Below are positions 10,718-22,708 of a stretch of DNA of 64,000 nucleotides, piece after piece. The notes below the pieces were generated by a model. That model was not told the origin of the DNA. It made no database searches and worked only from the letters and a program-made list of their open reading frames with translations. Source of the stretch: Microbacterium sp. zg-B185 (lineage in GTDB: Bacteria; Actinomycetota; Actinomycetes; Actinomycetales; Microbacteriaceae); contig NZ_CP126739.1 in the NCBI RefSeq assembly GCF_030246885.1, forward strand, positions 1,612,001-1,676,000. The letters are read 5' to 3'. Each line of letters opens with the position of its first letter. The stretch's first letter is position 1. The translations under genes were made by a program, and so were the position numbers.

Positions 10718-12579
10718 TGGCCGGGCGGATCCTGCAGGCGGACGTCGACGAGGTCAAGGCGCGGACCAACATCGCGGACATCATCGGCGAACGGGTCGCG
10801 CTCAAGCCGGCCGGGATCGGCTCGCTGAAAGGTCTGTGCCCCTTCCACGACGAACGCAGCCCCAGCTTCAACGTGCGCGCCCAGGCGGGCTTCTACCATT
10901 GCTTCGGCTGCAACGAGTCCGGTGATGTGTACTCGTTCCTGCGCGCGATGGATCATGTCTCGTTCACCGAAGCGGTGGAACGACTGGCCGGTCGCATCGG
11001 CTACACGCTGCGCTACGAGGACGGCGGAGCGGTGCCGGAGACCACCGGTCGCGCGCGGCTGTATGCGGCGAACGCAGCAGCCGCGGAGTACTTCCGAACC
11101 CAGTTGTCCACGGCCGAGGCCGACACCGCGCGGCGGTTCCTCGGGGAACGCGGCTTCGACGCGGGAGCAGCGGCCCACTTCGGCGTGGGATACGCCCCGA
11201 AAGGGTGGTCCAACCTGCGGGACGCCCTGCACAAGCTCGGGTTCAGCGACGACGAGCTCAGCGCGGCCGGCCTGGTCTCCCAGGGCCAGCGCGGCGTGTA
11301 CGACCGCTTCCGCGGCCGCGCGGTCTGGCCGATCCGCGACGTGACCAGTCAGGTGATCGGGTTCGGAGCGCGCAAGCTCTACGACGACGACCAGGGACCG
11401 AAGTACCTGAACACCCCGGAGTCGCCGATCTACCGCAAATCGCACGTGCTCTACGGTCTGGATCTGGCCAAACGGGACATCTCCCGCGACCACCGCGTCG
11501 TCGTCGTGGAGGGTTACACCGACGTGATGGCCTGCCACCTGGCCGGCGTCACCACGGCCATCGCCAGCTGCGGCACCTCCTTCGGCACCGACCACATCAC
11601 TGTCCTGCGCCGGGTGATGGGGGATGACTCCGCCTCCGGCGAGGTGGTCTTCACATTCGATCCGGACGCCGCAGGGCAGAAGGCCGCGATGCGCGCGTTC
11701 GGCGAGGAGAAGCGCTTCGCCGCGCAGACCTACGTCGCAGTCGCGCCCGGTGGCCTGGATCCGTGCGATCTGCGGCTGCAGCGCGGCGACGGAGCGGTGC
11801 GGGCACTGATGGACAACAAGGTCCCGATGTTCGAATTCGTCATCGACCAACGACTGGCCGGCTTCGACCTGTCCACCGTGGAAGGGCGTGCCGGCGGCCT
11901 GCGCGCCGCGGCTCCGATCGTCGCCGAGATCCGGGACCCGTCCCTTCGTCCCGGCTATGTGCGCGTCCTGGCCCGACGCCTGGGACTGGAGCTGGCTGAG
12001 GTGCGCGCCGCGGTGGAGCGGGCCGCACGCGGCGCGTCCCAGCGACCGGGGGAGGGCGCCCCGGCTGCGCCCGCGCGGCAGGAGCCGGGGGAGCCGGAGC
12101 CTGCGGTTCGCGTCACGATCGCCTCGCTTCCGCGCAGCGCGGAGGTCGCGCTCGAACGGGACGCCCTCATGGGCATCCTCCAGTTCGGACACCGCCTGGA
12201 CGCGAGCCTGCTCGATCGCTCCCTCTCACTGCCCTTCCGGCATCCTGCCCTGGAAGCGGTCCGCCAGGCCGTCGCCGCCGCGCCGGACATGAGCCGGCCC
12301 GGATGGGCTGCGGATGCCGTGTCCGCCGTGCGCGAGCCCTATCGCTCGCTCGCGGCGGAGCTGCTGACCGCGGACTTCCCCGCGCTCTCGGATGAGGCCG
12401 CGACCGTATCGGCCGGGTCGCTGGCACGAAGGCTGGTGGGCCGAGCCGTGGATCGGCAGAAGACGGAGCTGCTGGGTGCCATCCAGCGCGTCGCTCCAGA
12501 CTCGCAGGAGGGTCGCGTGATCCGGATGCGGCTGCGCGAACTGGATGCCGAGCGCCAGTTGTACGCGTCCGACCAGTAG
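10717..12579 (+). CDS. dnaG: DNA primase
   Basis: Makes RNA primers at the replication fork. 620 residues: CHC2 zinc finger with Cys 41, His 44, Cys 62, Cys 65; the catalytic core YLNTPESPIYRKS; TOPRIM motif VVVVEGYTDVMA near 262 and DPDAAGQKA near 316; then the C-terminal helicase-binding domain after a Pro/Ala/Glu linker near 440-470. The ATG overlaps the dgt stop (TGATG). Confidence 0.97.
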   Translation: MAGRILQADVDEVKARTNIADIIGERVALKPAGIGSLKGLCPFHDERSPSFNVRAQAGFYHCFGCNESGDVYSFLRAMDHVSFTEAVERLAGRIGYTLRYEDGGAVPETTGRARLYAANAAAAEYFRTQLSTAEADTARRFLGERGFDAGAAAHFGVGYAPKGWSNLRDALHKLGFSDDELSAAGLVSQGQRGVYDRFRGRAVWPIRDVTSQVIGFGARKLYDDDQGPKYLNTPESPIYRKSHVLYGLDLAKRDISRDHRVVVVEGYTDVMACHLAGVTTAIASCGTSFGTDHITVLRRVMGDDSASGEVVFTFDPDAAGQKAAMRAFGEEKRFAAQTYVAVAPGGLDPCDLRLQRGDGAVRALMDNKVPMFEFVIDQRLAGFDLSTVEGRAGGLRAAAPIVAEIRDPSLRPGYVRVLARRLGLELAEVRAAVERAARGASQRPGEGAPAAPARQEPGEPEPAVRVTIASLPRSAEVALERDALMGILQFGHRLDASLLDRSLSLPFRHPALEAVRQAVAAAPDMSRPGWAADAVSAVREPYRSLAAELLTADFPALSDEAATVSAGSLARRLVGRAVDRQKTELLGAIQRVAPDSQEGRVIRMRLRELDAERQLYASDQ

Positions 12580-12643
12580 CACCGTGCAGACAGCGCGGAC
12601 GGCGTCGCTGGCGCGGAGCCGGGCCGCACGGCAGGATGAACAC

Positions 12644-13432
12644 ATGCCACGCCCTCGAGACGCCGACGTCGCGATCCGCACCAATGACCTCTCGATCGCA
12701 CGGGCGGCGCGCGGGGGGCCCGATCTGCGCGTCATCGACGGTGTCTCGTTCGAGGTCGCCCACGGTGCGACGCTGGCGGTGATGGGCCCGACCGGATCCG
12801 GGAAGTCGAGTCTGCTCGCCGTGCTCGCGGGTGCCGACGAGCCGGGACTGGGGGTGGTCGGAGGAAGTGCGCATGTCGAGGGGATCGCCGTGCGGCGACC
12901 GGGACGAGCACACCGGACGCTGACCTACCTGACCGGCTACCTGCCGCAGACGGCGGGAGCGCGGCTGCCCGCCCGCATGACGGTCGCCGAAGTGATCGGC
13001 GAGCCGATCACCAGCCGGGACCGTCGCGTGAATCAGCGGGCACTGGCTGTGCGGGTGGCGACCCTTCTGGACGAGCTGATGCTCCCGCTCGGCGCGGCGG
13101 CGAAATACCCGTACGAGCTGAGCGCAGGGATGCGCCAGCGGGTCGTCTTCGCCCGCGCGCTGGTGCTGCAGCCTCGCACCCTGATCGCGGACGAGCCGTT
13201 CTCCAACATGGATGTGGAAGTTCGCCGCGCGGCCAGGGACGCGATTCTGCGGCGTCGGCAGGCCTACGGCATGTCCGCGATCATCGTCACCAACGAAGCC
13301 GACGTGGCCCGCGAGCTCGCCGCCGAGGTGCTCGTTCTGCGCGGCGGTCACGCGATCGCGTACGGGCGCGGCGCGGATGATCTGCTCTGGACTCCGAGCG
13401 GCGGCGCCGACCGCCGACTCGTCGTGTCATGA
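12644..13432 (+). CDS. ABC transporter ATP-binding protein, orphan
   Basis: A 262-residue ATPase with Walker A GPTGSGKS (48-55), a degenerate signature ELSAGMRQR near 157 and Walker B LIADEPFSNMD near 180. The signature reads LSAGM instead of LSGGQ. No permease or binding protein is adjacent: dnaG lies upstream and tRNA-Asn downstream. AGGATG precedes the ATG. It resembles the ATPases of peptide/nickel importers, but the partner and substrate cannot be told. Confidence 0.85.
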   Translation: MPRPRDADVAIRTNDLSIARAARGGPDLRVIDGVSFEVAHGATLAVMGPTGSGKSSLLAVLAGADEPGLGVVGGSAHVEGIAVRRPGRAHRTLTYLTGYLPQTAGARLPARMTVAEVIGEPITSRDRRVNQRALAVRVATLLDELMLPLGAAAKYPYELSAGMRQRVVFARALVLQPRTLIADEPFSNMDVEVRRAARDAILRRRQAYGMSAIIVTNEADVARELAAEVLVLRGGHAIAYGRGADDLLWTPSGGADRRLVVS

Positions 13433-13458
13433 CGTTCAGAGGATGCTCAACCTTTTGC

Positions 13459-13477
13459 TAAGCTGATCGAGTTGCCC
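13459..13477 (+). promoter_or_regulatory. tRNA-Asn promoter with stable-RNA start signature
   Basis: -10 hexamer TAAGCT followed, exactly 11 bases from its first base, by AGTTGCCC. The same arrangement occurs at both rRNA promoters in this window. No clear -35. Confidence 0.6.
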
Positions 13478-13493
13478 GCTCCGGTGGGCGTCT

Positions 13494-13566
13494 TCCTCGG
13501 TAGCTCAATTGGCAGAGCAATCGGCTGTTAACCGATAGGTTCTTGGTTCGAGTCCAAGCCGGGGAG
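13494..13566 (+). tRNA. tRNA-Asn (GTT)
   Basis: A 73-base cloverleaf: acceptor TCCTCGG/CCGGGGA (one T-G pair), D-arm GCTC/GAGC, anticodon arm ATCGG-CTGTTAA-CCGAT with anticodon GTT, and T-arm CTTGG-TTCGAGT-CCAAG. CCA is not encoded. Its own promoter lies upstream and a terminator downstream. Confidence 0.97.
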
Positions 13567-13601
13567 CGAGGATCCCGCGTCATCTAACGCGGACCTCACC
13601 T

Positions 13602-13636
13602 GCGACCCGGGCTTCCACCCCGGGTCGCTTCTTTTT
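13602..13636 (+). terminator. Rho-independent terminator after tRNA-Asn
   Basis: GCGACCCGG and CCGGGTCGC form a 9-bp stem with a 9-base loop, followed by TTCTTTTT. It also sits at the end of the convergent def gene. Confidence 0.9.
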
Positions 13637-13650
13637 CCCGAGGCGCTCCC

Positions 13651-14217
13651 TCAGGCGTCGATGTCATCGACGCCCGGCGTCCAGGACGCGCCCGGACGGC
13701 CCCAGCCCCGCTTGCGGGCGATCTTCTGCACGGTCTTCCAATCGCTGTCGTCCAGCCGGTCGACGTACAGGATGCCGTCGAGGTGGTCGAACTCGTGCTG
13801 CATGATGCGGGCCCGCCACCCGTCCACGCGGATCTCGACCGGAGCCCCGTCCAGGTCCAGACCGGTGACCAGAACCCGCTCGGAGCGACGGAGCGGGAAC
13901 CGCTCGCCCGGGAACGAGAGGCAGCCTTCGGACTCCTCCTCGGGGTCCGGTTGCCCCGGCTCGGGCGGAGTCATCCACAGTTCGGGATTGATGAGCACGC
14001 CCCGCCAGGGTGCGCCGGTGTCGTCCTGGTAGCTGTAGGTGTAGATCCGCAACGGCACGCCCACCTGCGGGGCGGCAAGCCCCACCCCGGGGGCGGCATC
14101 CATCGTCTCGAACATGTCGGCGACGAGCTGCTTCACCTCGTCGGTGATCTCGCCCACCGCGTCAGCGGGGGCATGGAGTACGGGGTCACCCATGATGCGA
14201 ATCGGCAGAACGGCCAC
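13651..14217 (-). CDS. def: Peptide deformylase
   Basis: Removes the formyl group from nascent proteins; Fe/Zn enzyme of 188 residues. All three signatures are present: GVGLAAPQ (44-51), EGCLS with the metal Cys 99, and QHEFDHLDG with His 141, Glu 142 and His 145. The GTG start lies six bases after a TAGGCT -10 hexamer, so the mRNA is probably leaderless. Divergent from the DMT-family gene. Confidence 0.96.
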   Translation of the reverse strand: MAVLPIRIMGDPVLHAPADAVGEITDEVKQLVADMFETMDAAPGVGLAAPQVGVPLRIYTYSYQDDTGAPWRGVLINPELWMTPPEPGQPDPEEESEGCLSFPGERFPLRRSERVLVTGLDLDGAPVEIRVDGWRARIMQHEFDHLDGILYVDRLDDSDWKTVQKIARKRGWGRPGASWTPGVDDIDA

Positions 14218-14223
14218 GCCTTA

Positions 14224-14253
14224 AGCCTATCGAGCGGCCTTGGCGGTTAGTGT
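14224..14253. promoter_or_regulatory. Back-to-back -10 hexamers of def and the DMT gene
   Basis: TAGGCT on the minus strand (14229-14224) and TAGTGT on the plus strand (14248-14253) each end exactly six bases before a GTG start codon. The two -10 elements are only 18 bases apart, so polymerases at the two promoters would compete for the same DNA. Confidence 0.6.
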
Positions 14254-14259
14254 CGAGGG

Positions 14260-15348
14260 GTGCTGTGGCTGCCCCTGTCGCTCGAAGACGTGACCCAGAA
14301 CGTGGTCGGCGTCTTCCGCGATCCTGCCATCCTCTTCGGCATTCCCCTTGCGCTGCTGGGCGCGGTCTTCATGTCCTTCGGCGCGCAGTATCAGCACCGC
14401 GGTGTGGCGAAGGTGGAGCGCCTGACCGGTTCTTCCGGCAGCCGGGGCTTGACCGGACGGCAGCTGCTGAGCCTGCTGAAACGGCCCTCGTGGGTGGCCG
14501 GCACCGTGATGCTGGCTCTTGCCATCCTGTGTCAGCTGGGCGCGCTGGCCCTGGCGCCCTTGATCGTCGTACAGCCTCTCGGCGCTCTTGCGCTGGTGAT
14601 CACCACGCTGCTGAACTCGCGCGTGAGCGGGCACAAGCCGACGAAGAAGTCGATCCGTGCCATCGTCGCCTGCGTCGGCGGCATCCTCATCTTCGTCACG
14701 ATCGCCGCGTTCGTGGCCACCGAGCAGAAGGTGACTGATCAGCAGCTGGTCACGATCCTCCTGCTGCTGCTGGTGGTCATCGTCGCGTTCAGCATCCTGT
14801 GGATCTGGTTGCGCAAGCGCGCGCAGGCGCTGTTCTACATCGTCGCGTCCGGCGTGATCTACGGGTTCGTCGCGACGCTGGCCAAGGTCGTGATCAAGCG
14901 GGTGCAGGCGGGCAACTTCGAGTGGCTCACGCTGCTGTGTCTGATCTCACTGCTGGCGGCGGTCGCTGTCGGCGCGTACTTCGTGCAGACCGCGTATTCG
15001 GCCGGTCCGCCCGACCTGGTCATCGCCGGGCTCACCGTGATCGACCCGATGGTCGCCGTTCTGATCGGGCTGATCATCCTGCAGGAGGCGGCCACCGCAC
15101 CCTGGCCCGCCTTGGTCGGCTTCGGGCTGGCCGGAGCGGTCGCCGTGTACGGGGTGATCTCGCTCGCGCGCAATCATCCGCAGGTGCTCAGCGACAGCCA
15201 GGAGCTGCCGATCGAACGCGGCAGCGCGACCGGCGGACGCGACGCGCCCCCGAGCACCGGATCCGTCCGGTTGACGGAGGCGGTCTCCAAGGTGTGGCCG
15301 GAGCCGCCGGTGCACGACGACGACGACGATCACCGCCCGGCGCGCTGA
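14260..15348 (+). CDS. DMT-family (EamA-like) membrane protein
   Basis: A 362-residue protein with about nine to ten hydrophobic helices and a hydrophilic, His/Asp-rich C-terminal tail ending in a run of acidic residues. The layout and sequence resemble the DMT-superfamily proteins of actinobacteria related to the NIPA/EamA group. Substrate unknown; the acidic tail might bind metal, which is speculation. Leaderless start as for def. Confidence 0.75.
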   Translation: MLWLPLSLEDVTQNVVGVFRDPAILFGIPLALLGAVFMSFGAQYQHRGVAKVERLTGSSGSRGLTGRQLLSLLKRPSWVAGTVMLALAILCQLGALALAPLIVVQPLGALALVITTLLNSRVSGHKPTKKSIRAIVACVGGILIFVTIAAFVATEQKVTDQQLVTILLLLLVVIVAFSILWIWLRKRAQALFYIVASGVIYGFVATLAKVVIKRVQAGNFEWLTLLCLISLLAAVAVGAYFVQTAYSAGPPDLVIAGLTVIDPMVAVLIGLIILQEAATAPWPALVGFGLAGAVAVYGVISLARNHPQVLSDSQELPIERGSATGGRDAPPSTGSVRLTEAVSKVWPEPPVHDDDDDHRPAR

Positions 15349-15406
15349 GGCCGCGAACGTGTGACGCGTGTCCGTGCGACCGAGGTTCGCTAGGCTCGGT
15401 GCTCGA

Positions 15407-15483
15407 GGGGCGGTGGCCAAGCTGGTCAAGGCAGCGGGCTCATAACCCGACGATCGTGGGTTCAAGTCCCACCCGCCCCACCA
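15407..15483 (+). tRNA. tRNA-Met (CAT)
   Basis: Acceptor GGGGCGG/CCGCCCC, anticodon loop CTCATAA with anticodon CAT, T-arm GTGGG-TTCAAGT-CCCAC; discriminator A and an encoded CCA (15481-15483). Three consecutive G-C pairs in the lower anticodon stem recall initiator tRNA, but the 1-72 pair is a normal G-C, which argues for elongator Met or tRNA-Ile2. TAGGCT at 15391 is a likely -10. Confidence 0.88.
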
Positions 15484-15783
15484 CGAGCCGCGGAAATCCG
15501 CGGCATGAGCGTTCACAGTTGTGGAATGCGGCTCACTGTCGGGAATGCAGCCGTTTCCGGCCATTCTTGCCATTCGGTGCGGCGAAGTGCGCATTCTGCC
15601 CGGTCGCCGGACTTTGTATAACGGCCGCCTGCATAACCCGCAGCGCGTGGCCGCTGCCACAATATCGGCGCCGTGCATATAGCATTCACCTCGTTGACTT
15701 TCACAGGGGAAAATCATGGGGACCCGTTGCCAAAAGTTCGCCTCGAAGAGACGCGCCGTGTCGGCGTGGGCTGAGGTGGTCCT
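15484..15783 (+). other. Gene-free stretch after tRNA-Met
   Basis: A short hairpin CCGCGGA/TCCGCGG (15488-15503) follows the tRNA but lacks a T-run. The middle part is AT-richer than the surroundings. No coding frame with a ribosome site was found; the last ~70 bases hold the TGAGGTGG ribosome site for the next gene. Confidence 0.5.
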
Positions 15784-16842
15784 GTGACGGTGCCGCCGCG
15801 CGCGTCTGCTCCGGGAAAGGTGCACAGACGCCTGCCGATGTGGGCCTGGGTGCTGATCGGGTTCCTGATCACGGGGAGCCTCAGTGCAGTTGTGCTCGGC
15901 CCCCAGAACAAGGAGCCCGCCGCCGCAGCGAGGGCCATCCCGGCCGCGACGCCGACCCCGACCCCCACGTCGGTTGCCGCGCCGGAGCCGGATGAGACGC
16001 TGGTCGCATTCGCGGGGGATGCCGCCACGGTCTCGGACAGGTCTGCGACGGCGGACAGGACCGCGCTGGCCGTCCTGGCAACGCTCGAGGTGAAGGGACG
16101 CGCGGCGCGGACCGGGTATGACCGGGATCAGTTCGGACAGCGCTGGCTGGATGTCGACCGAAACGGCTGCGACACCCGCAACGACACCCTTGCTCGGGAC
16201 CTGACCGCCGTGGTGAAGTCCGGAGTCTGCAAGGTCATGAGCGGTGTCCTCGCGGACCCGCTCACGGGGACCAGCATCAGCTTCGTCCGCGGCCAAGGGA
16301 CCTCCGAACTGGTGCAGATCGACCATGTCGTGGCGCTCTCGGACGCATGGCAGAAGGGAGCCCAGCAGCTGACTGCCGACCAGCGCGCAACGTTCGCGAA
16401 CGATCCGCTGAATCTGCTTGCCGTGGACGGCAAGTCCAACGCGCAGAAGGCCGACGGGGACGCGGCGACCTGGTTGCCGAAGAACAAGGCGTTCCGCTGC
16501 GCATACGTCGCCCGGCAGGTATCGGTGAAGGCGACGTACAGGCTGTGGGTGACCCAAGCCGAACACGATGCCATCGCCCGCGTCCTCGCGGGGTGCCCAG
16601 AGGAACCCGCAGCGACCTCGGCGTACGCCGCTCCCGCTCCCGCGCCTGCACCCGCGCCCGCCGAGCCCGCACCGGCGCCCGTGCAGCCAGCGCCCGTGGA
16701 GCCGGCCCCCGCCCCACCGGTGAGCGTCTACTACGAGAACTGCACCGCGGTGCGCGCCGCCGGTGCCGCACCCATCCGAGCCGGCGAACCGGGCTACTCG
16801 AGCAAGCTCGACCGAGACGGCGACGGCATCGGCTGCGAGTGA
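15784..16842 (+). CDS. Secreted DUF1524/HNH nuclease-like protein with excalibur domain
   Basis: 352 residues: one N-terminal membrane segment (about 19-39), a Pro/Thr linker, a DUF1524-type HNH domain with the IDHVVALSDAW motif (His about 182) and the NDPLNLLAVDGKSNAQK strand-helix, then a Pro/Ala linker and a C-terminal excalibur calcium-binding domain with the DRDGDGIGCE loop. It is exported or membrane-anchored facing outward, so it probably acts on extracellular DNA; activity is inferred from the family only. GTG start with TGAGGTGG upstream. Next to the rRNA operon. Confidence 0.85.
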   Translation: MTVPPRASAPGKVHRRLPMWAWVLIGFLITGSLSAVVLGPQNKEPAAAARAIPAATPTPTPTSVAAPEPDETLVAFAGDAATVSDRSATADRTALAVLATLEVKGRAARTGYDRDQFGQRWLDVDRNGCDTRNDTLARDLTAVVKSGVCKVMSGVLADPLTGTSISFVRGQGTSELVQIDHVVALSDAWQKGAQQLTADQRATFANDPLNLLAVDGKSNAQKADGDAATWLPKNKAFRCAYVARQVSVKATYRLWVTQAEHDAIARVLAGCPEEPAATSAYAAPAPAPAPAPAEPAPAPVQPAPVEPAPAPPVSVYYENCTAVRAAGAAPIRAGEPGYSSKLDRDGDGIGCE

Positions 16843-16900
16843 GAATCAGACCCCGGATGTCAGTCTGGTGGCCGTGGTGCAGGTTCGGGATTTCGTGGGG

Positions 16901-16919
16901 TAAGCTAGACAAGTTGCCC
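16901..16919 (+). promoter_or_regulatory. rRNA operon promoter P1
   Basis: TAAGCT hexamer with AGTTGCCC starting 11 bases from its first base. No strong -35. Lies ~370 bases before 16S rRNA. Confidence 0.6.
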
Positions 16920-17019
16920 CGCGAGACCGGCTGAAAGGCCTAAACGCAGGGCGGACCTGACTTCTCGTGAGTCGCGGTCGATGATTGTGCTTCCGGCGGA
17001 AACGTTGGATTGTGCGGAT

Positions 17020-17060
17020 TTGACAGGCGGGTCGCGGGGAATAAGATAGAGAAGTTGCCC
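17020..17060 (+). promoter_or_regulatory. rRNA operon promoter P2
   Basis: Perfect -35 TTGACA, 16-base spacer, -10 TAAGAT, then AGTTGCCC at the same 11-base offset as in P1 and the tRNA-Asn promoter. The strongest-looking promoter of the window. Confidence 0.85.
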
Positions 17061-17102
17061 TGATGGGGATGCCGAGAGGCTGACCTGCGGGAGCATCCGA
17101 TC

Positions 17103-17118
17103 CTTGAGAACTCAACAG
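17103..17118 (+). promoter_or_regulatory. boxA-like antitermination element of the rRNA leader
   Basis: CTTGAGAACTCAACAG is the element typical of actinobacterial rRNA leaders. A near copy, CTTTGAGAACTACACAG, recurs in the 16S-23S spacer at 19076-19092. Confidence 0.65.
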
Positions 17119-17270
17119 CGTGCACTTGTCAAATGCCAAAAAACCTCGCGGTCAGCTTTGCTGGCCGGTGAGATTCTTTTGAGATTAAACGGATTTGTCA
17201 GTAATGACATCCGATCGTCAGTTCAAACTCGCTCGGTCGAACCTATTCCGGTTCGTTCGCAGCAAAATTC

Positions 17271-22352
<5,082 letters not shown>

Positions 22353-22484
22353 CACCGTTCCAGGTGCTTGCGTCCACTGAGTGGTTCTCGATGTACGGTC
22401 GAGAACCGCATGAGCTGCGTCCACGCAGCGACCGCTACATTCGTGTAGCAATTCATGCTTTTGAACGATTGAAACATCAATAGT

Positions 22485-22603
22485 GTTTCGGCGGCCATAG
22501 CGTGAGGGAAACGCCCGGTTACATTCCGAACCCGGAAGCTAAGCCTCACAGCGCCGATGGTACTGCAGGGGGGACCCTGTGGGAGAGTAGGACACCGCCG
22601 GAC
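22485..22603 (+). rRNA. rrf: 5S ribosomal RNA
   Basis: TCGGCGG/CCGCCGG closing stem, the conserved CGCCCGGTTACATTCCGAAC loop and GTAGGACACCGCCGGAC end. About 118 bases, 130 bases after 23S. Confidence 0.95.
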
Positions 22604-22612
22604 TTCTTTCGT

Positions 22613-22644
22613 GAAATGGCCACCCATCGCTGGGTGGCCATTTC
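22613..22644 (+). terminator. rRNA operon terminator
   Basis: A perfect 14-bp stem GAAATGGCCACCCA/TGGGTGGCCATTTC with a TCGC loop directly after 5S rRNA. The T-run is short, but the stem is very stable. Confidence 0.85.
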
Positions 22645-22708
22645 TCGTTAACGCACCGACCCGACGCAGAGCGTGCACCGCCTGCGGGACGGCCGGTGCA
22701 CGCGGCTC

